DNA from: Moniliophthora roreri
Taxonomy: Eukaryota; Basidiomycota; Agaricomycetes; Agaricales; Marasmiaceae
NCBI GenBank assembly: GCA_001466705.2
Contig: LATX02000245.1
Span: 62,001 to 126,000 of the forward strand
Reading direction: 5' to 3'
DNA length: 64,000 nt
Within the stretch, counting starts at the first letter, position 1, and each line of letters opens with the position of its first letter. The translations under genes were made by a program, and so were the position numbers. Under the pieces are notes generated by a model. It was not told the origin of the DNA and made no database searches. It saw nothing but the letters and a program-made list of their open reading frames with translations. Positions 10,316 through 21,933 of the stretch are shown in pieces.

Positions 10316-13300
10316 TCAAGTCTTTTGTATGAGCTTCCACATCCCATCCTTGACGGTCACTAGACCTTCTCTACGTGCAGCCTCCATGAATGCCCCCAGC
10401 TGTTCAATACTCTGATCGTATCCAGGTGCAAACCGCAGCATGGTCTGTATCCGATCCAACGGGAGTGTACCCAAGTTCGTGAGCATACCTTCAATGAACT
10501 ATATACACCAATGAATTGTCAAAAAGAGCCCGTGAAACTGGCGACGACGAACCTTCCAGTGCACTTTCATCTGTTCGGCTTGTTGCTGTTGCACGCTTGA
10601 AACCGGTGGTAAGTCGATTGCAGTGGGCACTGCGCAAACGAAATATCAGCGAGGCTAGACCAACAACGTCAGCATCCCACTTACCTGCTCTTGACGTTTC
10701 CCTGCCTGGACTAGGCTCCTCGGCTACCTCAAGTAGTCTGAACGTATCTTCCCCATCTTCCTTCAACACGCCCATGTCTACCCATGTCAACAAAGCCTTG
10801 ACAGCTGCCATACGGTCTACAGACCCGACACCCGCTATCAGCTCATCAATTTTCCACACGCCTGCGTAATGTTAATCGTTAAGAGAGCCTCTTTTAAAGT
10901 AAAATGAAGAATGAGTCACGCACTTTTTTCAGAGAACAATTCTATGAAAGCAGCTTCCAAAGGAGGAACATCCGCTTCCACAGTTCGGTCCTCCAGCTGA
11001 AGTTCCAAGTGAACGGTACCGAGATGGGGCAACCAACGCAACTTTTTATCAGGTTTGAATGTAGCGAATTCTTTGGCATATTGTTCTTGTAACCTGTCAC
11101 ATTGATTTAGTCGAGGCATGAATGGTGTAGGCGAAAGTACTCACGCTTGGAATTGACCAGGCATGATGATATCACTCGTCTCCAGAAGCGGCCAGAAGTG
11201 CTTTGATATGATTGTCGGATGGACTGTCGACTGTAAAAGATATGATGAAACAACCGGGATCGACCATGTTCGTGAGGTGTTGCTTACCGCCTTCTGGGAC
11301 TGTACATGTCCGTCAATTCGCTTCGAGTCGGTCATATCCTTCAACATGACCTCGCAAACTTGTAGTGCAGTTTCACCGAAGCGGATCTTCAGTATCTCGA
11401 TATTTCGCCGCTTTAAGCAAGCATGACGTCAGAACATGCAACGTACTCGTGCTGAATTATCGCACCTCCTTCTCGACCTTCTCATTGTTGTCGTCCGTAA
11501 TAGCCAGTAATCTCTGAGCGAGAAGCACTTGCAGCTCCTTCACAAATAGGTCCTTGGAATCATAGATGCTAACCAGAGTACTGATCACGTCGCTAGGCTT
11601 ATTCGCTCGGAAATCTATGATATCTATCAGTCAGTGTCCAGACGCACAATGTGTTATGAAACTCCAACGTACCGGGTCCAGCATCAATAGGCTCCGGCTC
11701 CCAATTCGGATCAGTGTAATCCTCCAGTTCAGGTTGCTGCAGCGGTTGTACTGGCTCGTCTCCATCAACGAGTGAATCGCCGTCACCTCCGTCATCACCG
11801 ACGAGATTTGCGACTATGCAACGTATGGTGTCTGGGCGTTCTCTGCCAGCAATGCATTGAGATACTTTGCAGGCAGGCAACAGATGGAACGAGTGCTAAC
11901 CGAAGATACCTTCTGATCGGATCCGCTACTTTGAATAAGAGTACACCAGGCGGGTCGACGATACGTAGACATTTGATGGTAGCCACATACTGGCTAAGAA
12001 TGAGCCGTGTGTCTGCTCCTGGATGGAGAAGTCGTTTCCGGTTTCTGTTGGATATCAATATGGTATCACAATTAAGAAAGAACAGGATCATACGCTTTGC
12101 GCAGGGCTTGAACAAGAGCTGCACGTTGATCAACGCGTTGCAAGCATTCCTAGGATCATATGGGGTCAATATCATGGGTTATTATTAATAGAGAACGGAG
12201 CACACTTTCAAGTCGTTGAGTGCACCACTCGATTCTGGGAAATCAATGATGATGTCAAAAATCTCTTTCGTCCTGGTGACAGATCCGTCGGTACAAGTTG
12301 TGATAAATTAGACAGGCATCTACCTTAGATCGCATAGTGTCTTCGCCATGTGGAAATCGAATCGTGAGCCCACATTTTGCAGCATTGCACGAGCGTCTTC
12401 GGCTAGAGAAACGTCAATAGCTATTTATTCTGACAGTTAGGCGCACATACTACTCGTTGCTCCTCTTGCGTACATCAGCAACATCCATGGCACTATTTTG
12501 TCAGACATCCACGTTCGGAGGCTTTCCAGCATCGGCTTCGCCCATTGACCAGTGCAGTTGGCTAACACGTGTGCTTCGATATGCTCATAGCCAACACTGG
12601 CAATGATGCTTTCGTATCGGTCGAGCAAACCGAGGGTTTCAAAGGCTTCCCATAACGCATAATCAGGTTCCGGTCCTTTGGCATCTGGTTCGGAAGGCGG
12701 AAGCGTCGATGCGCAAAGTGTCTTGAAGCCTTGAACGAATGACGAGTTTAGCGTGGAAAACACGCGCGTTTGAAAAGCGAGAGTGTAAGCTGAGCGTATT
12801 GTCGGGCCTAACCTGACCTGGAAAATCAGAATGGGCGGTAGAAGGGATGAACCGGGACATACTCTTCAGCCGGCATCCACCCCTTGTACCATGTCAACAG
12901 TCTGGAAACCAGTCTTGATATTACTTGCGGGTCGTCAGTTTCCTGAGACATACTGGTCAAATTCCAGCATGAAGAATGCGTTGGATGTGAGGTACTTCAT
13001 ATTCCCCAATGAATCTTTCCACTTCGTCGGTAACAAGATAGAATTTATTGTGGACTTGATCTGTTATGAACTCCATTAGCACCGGCCTAGGCTTGCCCAA
13101 AGTAGAGTAGCGCACCCAGAAAAGTTTCTAACAGCACAGGTAATCTTCGGCTCTGGTTCACCACTTCATACGCAGCCCTAACCGTATCCATATCTGCCAA
13201 AGAAAAAGTCCTTCAAGCCCTATTCCAAAGCACATCTCCACCTAACGCACCGTAGGCTTTCGGTGCTTCATGATTCAAGTCCTTGGGACGAACAAACTCG

Positions 13301-13475
13301 GTCGCAATCTCCCATGCCTGTACAAAGTTCAATGATACGATAACGAAGGTTGGGCGTAAAAACTGACCTTGCTGAAAGATAAAAGACCGGAAATGCCTGG
13401 CTGATCTCGATTAATCCGTATGAACGCGCTCTGCCACTTGGCGGCAACTTGTGAACGAAGAGCATCTGTCGACAT
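10316..13475 (-). CDS. APC2: Anaphase-promoting complex subunit 2 (cullin-like)
   Basis: Cullin-family scaffold of the APC/C ubiquitin ligase, which drives mitotic exit by ubiquitinating cyclins and securin with the RING partner Apc11. The gene has many short introns. Exon 1 starts at ATG 13475-13473 and runs into AWEIATEFVRPKD. Diagnostic APC2 blocks are LHPGADTRLILSQYV, RIVDPPGVLLFKVADPIRRY and RPDTIRCIVANLVGDD, followed by an acidic linker, the cullin-homology stretch (TIISKHFWPLLE, LRWLPHLGTVHLEL) and the winged-helix C-terminus (FIEGMLTNLGTLPLDRIQ) ending at TGA 10318-10316. All expected blocks are present in order, so I read it as the functional copy. Its 5' third (13475 to 12971) also lies inside the tandem duplication and recurs, decayed, at 18351-18830. 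Confidence 0.93.
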
Positions 13476-14547
13476 GTTTCATGAGAGTGAAGAGAACATG
13501 AATGAAGGAAGGCTCTAAAGAGGGCAGTTTGTTGAGCTCGTCGTGGTTGACGATGACAAAGGCGCGGCGCGCCGGCAACAGGCTGCCAAGGTTCGGCGAC
13601 TCACGCTCTCTGTTGCATCATCCCGCACAACTGCCGCAGTGAGTACACAATGCACATACAGTAATGATCGGGTGGTAGGGCCGTCCTGGCAGGGCCCGCT
13701 ACCTCTGAGTGCTCAAATAGGTATAGTAATAGGAATCTAGACAAAGACCTTTTATATATATGATCTCGGAAAGGAGGCGGCATTCCCATATTCTCGTTCA
13801 GACTGGCTTCAAGTAGGGATTTTTAGGTTCTTCTGCCACAGCTACAATCCTCAAAAAGATGCAGTATGTGGACCAGGTTGCCATTTCAATGCATGATAAA
13901 AAGTTTGTCGTGGTTGCCTATCATATAATCAGGGGGTAAGGTCATTCCGGCAAAGCCCGCTACCTCTACGTGCTCAGATCAAGCTCAGATGGTCTAATAA
14001 CAGGAATCTAGCTGACCACTTCAGAGATGAGCACTGAGCTCTGATGGTGCTTTATTTGAATATGACCTTGGAAAGGAGGTGGCATTCAGAATACAGTAGC
14101 TTGCGCGTTAGCGTTTAATAGACTATAGTAACATGGGGACGTCCGGACTAGAGCAAAGCTTTGGGAACATTCAATACAAGTCCCGCTACCAAATGAGCGG
14201 TGGGCCCTTGCGCTCTAGCGCTCGACGTAGACCAGAGCAAAGCTGACAAATCATGTCGTTAGGTAGCGGGAATGATTTCAGTCCTGGTAGCGCATGTTGA
14301 TCAACTCTCATATGAAACATTATATTTCAGTGGCTCATACGTCGTCTCGATTTAACTTGGACCTGGGCGATTCCGTAACTTACTCTCTGTCAAGACTTCA
14401 AAGAGACTGTCAAAGCCAAATTGCACCAAACATCACCTTACCATCAAGAACAGCAACACTCGGAAACCGATGGCCATGAGACTTGTACCATCCTGACTCC
14501 CACCACCCGCTCGTTATTCTCTTGGGTAGTGTCACTGGCAGGAGACC
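13476..14547. repeat. Intergenic region with a twice-repeated module
   Basis: Upstream of both APC2 (-) and the NLR copy (+). Two related modules lie at about 13674-13795 and 13936-14097. Each has CCCGCTACCTC, then AGGAATCTAG, then GGAAAGGAGG(C/T)GGCATTC in the same order. Further CCCGCTACC/GGTAGCGGG boxes occur near 14183 and 14262. No coding frame is evident. The modules are absent from the matching part of unit 2, so they were probably inserted or amplified after the duplication. Confidence 0.5.
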
Positions 14548-17125
14548 ATGATCCCGATGTTCACAGATGCCCGAGGCTTCCGGATACACAGCGGGAATTT
14601 CAATGTTAATCCCTCTGCAGGTCGAGATATTATCTACAACTGGAATACTACGGCAGGTCGTGATCGTGCGTTGCTCCCCTTGTGCGTACCGAGCTTGTGA
14701 CGAACATGACTATGTATAGCTCTCGAATTACTATACCAGGCCGTTAGTGACATAGGCGCAAATCACAACTCGGAAGCACGCTATCCTCCACCCCAATGTC
14801 GTCCGGGCACCCGTCGTCGAGTCTTGAACGTGCTCCATAAGTGGATCCATAATCCGTCACCGGAGAATCTTATGATTTGGCTATATGGACCTGCTGGTGC
14901 AGGCAAATCAGCCATCGCCCAACCATTTCCGAAATGGGTCAGAGAGAGGACTTTCTGATCACCAGCTTTTTCTTCTCACGAGAAGACGTAAAGCGAAACA
15001 CTGCCAGATCCCTCTTCCTTTCCATTGCCTTTGGACTTGCAACCTCTATTCCGGAGCTTCAGGAACCAATACGGGAGGCCCTCAGGAAGAATCCTACTCT
15101 CCTTCAGGCCTCCATAGAGGAACAGTTCCAAAAACTCGTTGTAGAACCGTTAAGCCTCCTAGAATCCTCAGATAGTCACCCATGGCTTCTCGTCATTGAC
15201 GGGCTGAACGAATGCGACAATGTTCCAAACCAACAGCGTATCCTCTCTATCCTGTCAACAGCATTTCCAAAGCAGCTCCCTTTACGCTTCCTCGTATGCA
15301 GCAGGCCAGAACCACCTATTAGGGAAAAGTTTAACACCGAGAGCTTTCGCCCATATCTATGCCGTGTTGCTCTCGACGAAACATTCAGTCCGGGTCGCGA
15401 TATCGCCATCTTCCTGGCTTCCAGTCTCGAACAAATTCGCAGTAGCCCTCGCAATGAACACATCGAATTCCCGGTTCTGTGGCCTGCTCGTGGCGTTATT
15501 GATGAACTAGTCCAGAAGGCATCCGGACAATTTATCTACGCAGCCGCGGTCATTAAATTTGTGGACGATGAATATTCCAATCCATGCACTCAGCTGGAAC
15601 TTGTTCTCAGTCCCAGCTCCCATCCAGATCCAGAGTCGACCTCGCCTTTTCATGACTTGGACGTCCTTTATCACCAGATCCTCATGTCTAACCCCCAATG
15701 CTCCAAACTGAGGGAAATTATTTGGGCGCTCTCGCTGATTCCACGTTTGTGTGAACAGTTCCTGCTCAAACCTCGGAACCTCGAAGCGTTACTAGTACTG
15801 CGCCAAGGAGACGTTATCACGACTCTACGTGGAATGCACTCAATTCTGGATATTGGTACTCCCAAAGATCCTATTCGCCATTATCACGCTTCATTCGACG
15901 ACTTCCTTCACGACGAAAGGTCTGGTTACTTTTATGTGGGCGATAAACAAAATCAACATAGCTTATTTGCGTGTTGGCTTCTTCGTGTCATTGACCACTA
16001 CTCTCGACTTTGTAACGGAGATGAAAAGACGTTACCTCCAGAGCAGTAAGTTCATATTGATAATGATAGATTTCTGTCCGTTGATCGCCTTGGCAAACTG
16101 TAGGCGGCATGTACTTCGGCAAGCTTTGGATAGTTGGGGGTACCATTGTTCAAAGAGCGACATGAACGAACAAGTCTTGCAGGCCCTTCGAAGCGTCAAC
16201 CTCACAAAAACGTTTGGATTCTACATGGGGCAGTATTTGGATGCACCATGGATGTCACCCGAGTTTGCGCTTGCCATGCGCAAGATACAAAAGTTCTTTT
16301 CTCTGATTGAAGTCTTACTTCAGCGGTTACAGGTCTGTTCCTTTCATAAAATACCTTTGATGGTTCTGAGTCAAGTTGTTAACAGACGGATCCTGATACA
16401 CATATTGACATAATTCAACGTTTTTCGGATTACAGGAGAGGCTTTCGTGTCAAAATACTACGAGCAGCCATCCCCGATGTAGCCCTATTGACATGTGCCC
16501 TTGATACAGTTGCAGTCGTCTCTAGTAGCCTCCTCACTAATGACACAATATTCCATACCCAGGGAAGAGGCATACTCCCGCTTCAAATCCTAAAGGATAC
16601 GATCCCCGCAGTCTCGAACTTCTTCCGACCAGAAACCTTCCAAATCATCTCACTCGGAAATCGTTGCGATTGTCATTGTACTCGAGCAAATGACGGTTTG
16701 AGTACTCCATGCTCATTAGGCGGCGGCGATGTCTACCATATCCAATTGTCAGTTGCGATGAGGGATTCAGCCCGCATTGCGATGCGGAATGTTGGAGAGT
16801 GGCGCTTGAATCCTCCTACATTCCGTATTACTCGTTCTTCAAGATTGAATCCCCTCCTCCATAATCTCTGCGTACTCTTGGATGTTTGTGGACCCTGTCC
16901 GGAGTTATTAGGCCTGCTTCGACCGTTTCTTCGCAAAATGAGGTCGAAGATTGATCGAGACAGTGTATTGGAGTGGTTGCAGGTAGGTTCGGTGTGGGAT
17001 ATCCATATCTATAACATGTGCTAACTACGAAATACTAGTCCTTCCCACCTGAATACAGCTCTCGAACCTCTCCTCTAATTAAGCAGGTGAGGGCGATTAC
17101 AGTAATCATAAAGGAGCCGCCATGA
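14548..17125 (+). pseudogene. NACHT-type NLR gene, copy 1, frameshifted
   Basis: Same gene layout as the intact copy at 19236-21801. It opens at ATG 14548 (MIPMFTDARGF), has the P-loop GPAGAGKS near 14887, Walker B LLVIDGL near 15185, and the same C-terminal exons ending SFPPEYSSRT...KEPP at TGA 17123-17125. A single base is missing at about 14921-14924 relative to copy 2 (CAACCATTTCC against CAAACTATCTC). This shifts the frame a few codons after Walker A and stops it soon after. The rest of the frame is open and well conserved, so the inactivation is recent or is a sequencing error. If real, the product would be only the N-terminus. A restart downstream would give a NACHT lacking its P-loop. 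Confidence 0.8.
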
Positions 17126-17215
17126 CATATACATCGGCGTTTAACGCGTTTCTTTTGCATGTACATCGAATATGGGTACGTAGCAGTCGACCCATACAAT
17201 ATTAAAAATGGAGTA
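17126..17215. other. Short gap between convergent gene ends
   Basis: About 90 bp between the stop of NLR copy 1 (+) and the stop of the partial hypothetical gene (-). Nothing further is seen. Confidence 0.5.
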
Positions 17216-18350
17216 TTAAATGTCGAAGATGGAAACATGACTTGCAGCTAGTTCCTCCGATCTCTGGAAAACCTTAACGACCCCAAAATGAAGGAAGCCC
17301 AGCCCGGACGTTTGACGTATATTCGGCTCCGGCTGCCCGACACGACCTGACACGACGCTCAGCAAAAGTCGAGTTGCTGATGATGCAGGTGCTTCGAACA
17401 CGGATGAGGATAAACCACCTGCGAATGCTGTCAGGCAATCCAGAGTCGTCAAGCAAGGAGTGGTACGCACGGCCATCAGTGACAAAGTACTCTTCATCTG
17501 ATTCGTTCGCTCTACGAGCTTCTTCAATTTCCGGTTGTCTCCGAGCGTCCTCGAGTTATTCACGAATCCTGTTATGAAACAAAGGTCAACTACTGCACCA
17601 ACCACGAAGAAACTGACCCACTTTACCAATTGCTCCAGTTCTCCGAAAAACTCGTTCGGATCATTCAGCTGCTCAGTTTCCCAGATCAAAAGAGACTTTG
17701 ATCAGAGGTTACTCCAGTATCCGCTCTCCCGTCATTTACCTCTCGTCGCCGCTTCTCCATGTACTCAAACGACGAACTCGCTCTCCGGGTTCTTCTACGA
17801 TGTCACTCTGTAATTTGGCATGCGGCCTGGTTGTGATTTCAAGGCAATGAGTGGATTATAACAGAGTATAAGGAGCGAGTAGACAACAGACCTTCAGACG
17901 CTAGCGGGTTATGCAATCCAGAGCTCGTTGTTGCATTTTGAGAGGCTTCTTCGTGTACGACAATTGGGTTTGACCGTGTCCCAGTCTCCTGGTCCTCTCC
18001 TTCACCAGTGTCTGAGTTTGTACCGGAGTCACTTTAACACGATCCCAACGGTGCTGGTTTTGACATCCGACACCGACATCCGCCTGTCAACCTCGAACAC
18101 TTCTTCCTCGCATAGTTGACCGAGGCTCGATGGCATTCCATCTAGGGGGTAGTAGCATATCATACGGCGGCGCCTAAGGACGGGGACATGAAGTAGTCGT
18201 TCCTCGGTCGACGGTAGATACACGCCAGAATCTAAACTTCGTCCATACGTAGACGACAATGTGTTCGGAAGAACTGGGATTCTGGATTGGCATAGCTCGT
18301 TCGTTTGATAGGTTCTTTTCCGGATGAATGAGATAGAAGTCATAAGAGTG
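17216..18350 (-). pseudogene. 3' fragment of hypothetical gene (copy 1)
   Basis: Homologue of the minus-strand gene at 21934-23449, truncated at its 5' side by the duplication breakpoint. The shared C-terminal exon structure is visible, with a short coiled-coil region (17570-17660), the DEEYF block and a last exon ending in FQRSEELAASHVSIFDI. Compared with the complete copy it lacks the Glu-rich stretch (about 110 bp) and has frame-breaking changes upstream. It has no start of its own and is joined at 18350/18351 to an APC2 5' fragment that reads in the same direction. Confidence 0.75.
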
Positions 18351-18830
18351 GAAGAATGCGTTAGATGTGAGGTACTTCATATTCTCCAATGAACTTCTCC
18401 ACTTCTTCAGCAACAGGGTAGAAATTATTGTGGACTCGATCTGTTATGAACTCCATTAGCACCGACCTAGGCTTGCCCAAAAATAGAGTAGCGCACCCAG
18501 AAAAGTTTCCAACAGTACAAGTAATCTTCGGCTCTGGTTTATCACTTCATACGCAGCTCTAACCGTATCCATATCTGCCAAAGAAAAAGTCCTTCAAGCC
18601 CTATTCCAAAACACATCTCCATCTAACGCACTGTAGGCTTTCGGTGCTTCATGATTCAAGTCCTTGGGACGAACAAATTCGGTTGCAATCTCCCATGCCT
18701 ATACAAAGTTCAATGATACGATAACAAAGGGGCGTAAAAGCCAACCTTGCTGGAAGATGCGGAAATGCCTGGCTGATCTCGGTTAATCCGTATGAACGCT
18801 CTGCCACTCGGCAGTGACTTGCGAACGAAG
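18351..18830 (-). pseudogene. APC2 5' fragment (duplicated, decayed)
   Basis: Copy of the first exons of APC2 (compare 12971-13475), including exon 1, the AWEIATEF exon and the NMKYLTSNAFF exon with their introns. The start region differs: a 2-nt loss in the exon-1 equivalent (TGAACGCTCTGCC against TGAACGCGCTCTGCC) breaks the reading frame, and similarity ends near 18835. The fragment stops at the duplication breakpoint, so no APC/C function is possible. Confidence 0.85.
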
Positions 18831-18835
18831 AGGGC

Positions 18836-19235
18836 ATTGAGGTGGGAGCTGGGTGGGAGAAAATTCGCCGAGCCGCGTGGTTGAGAAAGGCGCCTGATGG
18901 ACGCGTCGGCTGCGGGGACTTGCACTTACTCGCCCTGATACACTCACACTTGGACCCTCCTTCCCATGACGCCAATGGATATAAATATTCCTGCATTGAA
19001 TTGGAAAGGCCATGCTGGAGAGGCATGTCGACGCAAAATAGTACTCGAGGCCTGGCCCGGAAATTGTGGCTTTGGCGCCATGTATTGACTCTGGTTCTCG
19101 AATCTCCATTCATAAGTATCAGGTGAGAATGTCCTTTGATCACTATCAAACCATGGATTGATGGCACTCTTGTACCGTCTTGACCCCCATTATCCTTAGA
19201 TTTTCGTTGCTTTTATCGAATAGTGCCTCGGAGGC
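18836..19235. other. Intergenic region upstream of intact NLR
   Basis: Partly homologous to 14290-14547 near its right end (CTTGTACC..CTTGACCCCC-like block). No gene is seen. It should hold the promoter of the NLR at 19236. Confidence 0.4.
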
Positions 19236-21801
19236 ATGTTCACGAATGCCCGAGGCTTCCAGATACACGGCGGGACTTTCAACGTCAACATTGCAGATCG
19301 AGGTGTTAATCATGGCCAGCATTCCGCAGATCGTGATCGTCCGTTGCTCTCAATTCCTTCTACATACCGAATTTATGACGCAAATAGCTTTATTCAGCTC
19401 TCGAATCCCTATATCAGGCTGCAAGCGACATAGGCGCAAGTCATAACTCGGAAGCACGCTATCCTCCACCCCAATGTCATCCGGGCACCCGTCATCAAGT
19501 CTTGAACGTGCTCCATAAGTGGATCCATAACCCGTCACCGGTGGATCTTATAATCTGGTTGTACGGACCTGCTGGTGCAGGCAAATCAGCAATAGCACAA
19601 ACTATCTCTGAAACGGGTCAGAAAGAAGGCGTTCTGATCGCCAGTTTCTTCTTTTCACGCGAAGACGTAAAGCGAAACACTGCCAGATCCCTCTTCCTTT
19701 CCATTGCCTTTGGGCTTGCAAGCTCCATTCCGGAGCTTCAGGAACCAATACGGGAGGCCCTCAGGAAGAACCCTACTCTCCTTCAGGCTTCCATCGAGGA
19801 GCAGTTCCAGAAACTCGTCGTGGAGCCGTTGAATCTTATAGAATCGTCAGATAACCATCCGTGGCTCCTCGTCATTGATGGTTTGGACGAGTGCAGCGGT
19901 ATTCCAAACCAACAGCGTATCCTCTCTATCCTGTCAACAGCACTTCCAAAGCAGCTCCCTTTACGCTTCCTCGTATGCAGCAGGCCAGAACCACCTATTA
20001 GGGAAAAGTTCAACACTGAGAACTTTCGCCCATATCTACGTCGTGTTGCTCTCGACGAAACATTCAGTCCGGGTCACGATATCGCCATCTTCCTGACTTC
20101 CAGTTTCGAGCAAATTCGCAATAGCCCTCGCAATGAACACATCGAATTCCCGGTTCTGTGGCCTGCTCGTGGCGTTATTGATGAACTAGTCCAGAAGGCA
20201 TCCGGGCAGTTTATCTACGCAGCTACGGTCGTTAAATTCGTGAACGATGAATATTCCAATCCATGTACTCAGCTGGAACTTGTTCTCAGTCCCAGCTCCC
20301 ATCCAGATCCAGAGTCGACCTCGCCTTTTCATGACTTGGACGTCCTTTATCACCAGATCCTCATGTCCAATCCCCAACGCTCCAAACTGAGAGAGATCAT
20401 TTGGGCACTCTCGCTGATTCCGCGTTTGTGTGAACAATTCCTGCTCACGCCTCGGTACCTTGAAGCGTTACTAGTACTGCGCCAAGGAGACGTTATCACG
20501 ACTCTACGTGGAATGCACTCAATCCTCGATATTGGTACTCCCAAAGATCCTATTCGCCATTATCACGCTTCATTCGACGACTTCCTTCACGACGAAAGGT
20601 CTGGTTACTTTTATGTGGGCGATAAACAAAATCAACATAGCTTATTTGCGTGTTGGCTTCTTCGTGTCATCGACCACTACTCTCGACTTTGTGGTGGAGA
20701 TGAAAAGACCCTACCTCCAGAGCAGTAAGTTCATATTGATAATGATACATATCTGTCCGTTAATCGCCTTGGAAAACTGTAGGTGGCATGTACTTTGGCA
20801 AGCTTTGGATAGTTGGGGGTACCATTGTTCAAAGAGCGATCTGAACGAACAAGTCTTGCAGGCCCTTCGAAGCGTCAACTTCACAAAATCGTTTGGATTC
20901 TACGTGGTGCAGTATTTGGATGCATCATGCATGTCACACGAGTTTGCGCTTGCCATGCGCAAGATACAAAAGTTCTTTTCGTTGATTGAAGTCCTACTTC
21001 AGCGGTTACAGGTCTGTTCCCTTCATAAAATACCTTTGATGGTTCTGAGTCAAGTTGTGAACAGACGGATCCTGATACACATATTGACATAATCCAACGT
21101 TTTTCGGATTACAGGAGAGGCTTTCGTGTCAAAATACTACGAGCAGCCATCCCCGATGCGGCCCTATTGACATGTGCCCTTGATACAGTTGCAGTCGTCT
21201 CGAGTAGCCTCCTCACCAATGACACAATATTCCATACCCAGGGAAGAGGCATACTTCCGCTTCAAATTCTAAAGGATACGATCCCCGCAATCTCGAATTT
21301 CTTTCGACCAGAAATCTTCCAAATCATCTCACTCGGAAACAGTTGTAACTGTGACTCTACTCGAGCAAAGGACTCTTTGACCATCCCATGTTCATTAGGC
21401 GGCGGCGATGTCTACCATATCCAACTGTCAGTTGCGATAAGGGATTCAGCCCGCATCGCCATGCGTACCGGGGGGTGGCGCGTAAATCCTCGGACGCTTC
21501 GTATCACTCGTTCCCCTATATCACATCCGCTACTTTATCATCTTTGTACCCTGTTGGATGTTTGTGGGCCGTGCCCCGAGTTATTGAGCCTACTTGGACC
21601 GTTTCTTCGCAGAATCAAGTCAAAGATCGATCGGGACAGTGTATTGAAATGGTTGCAGGTACGTTCAGAGGGTCATATCCATGTCTATAACATGTGCTAA
21701 CTGTGAGGTACTAGTCCTTCTCATCCGAATACAGCTCTCGAACCTTTCCTCTAATTAAGCAAGTGAAGGCGATTACGATAACGATAAAGGAGCCGCCATG
21801 A
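19236..21801 (+). CDS. NACHT-domain NLR-like NTPase (intact copy)
   Basis: Predicted product about 767 residues from five exons: 19236-19302, 19398-20724, 20783-21011, 21065-21658 and 21715-21801; phases agree. The N-terminus is a short MFTNARGFQIHGGTFNVN exon common in agaricomycete NLRs, then CHPGTRHQVLN..W before the P-loop GPAGAGKS (residue about 80) and SFFFSRED. Walker B is LLVIDGLDEC (about 180), followed by the sensor-1-like FLVCSRPEP and HASFDDFL at the NACHT end. The C-terminal about 300 residues carry a CGPCPELLSLLGPF motif and no WD40, ankyrin or TPR repeats that I can see. Such STAND NTPases are thought to act in fungal non-self recognition and cell death; that role here is inference. 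The donor used in copy 1 is altered (GCAGGT to GCAGAT), so exon 1 uses an earlier GTGTTA donor. Confidence 0.8.
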
Positions 21802-21933
21802 CATATATATCAACGTTTAACACGTTTCTTGTGCATGTACATCAAATATGGGTACATAGAAATGCCAGTGAGTCCATATAATAATAAAAATGGGGTATCG
21901 AATGTCGAAGATGGAAACATGATCCATAGTTGG

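Larger units (their letters stand above)
12971..18350. repeat. Tandem segmental duplication, unit 1
   Basis: This segment (APC2 5' part, intergenic DNA, NLR pseudogene, 3' part of a hypothetical gene) is homologous in order and orientation to 18351-~23180. The left edge falls inside an APC2 exon at GAAGAATGCG (12971), the same bases that open unit 2 at 18351. Similarity is high in the NLR exons and lower between genes. Unit 1 has extra intergenic sequence (13,660-14,290) that unit 2 lacks. Confidence 0.85.
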
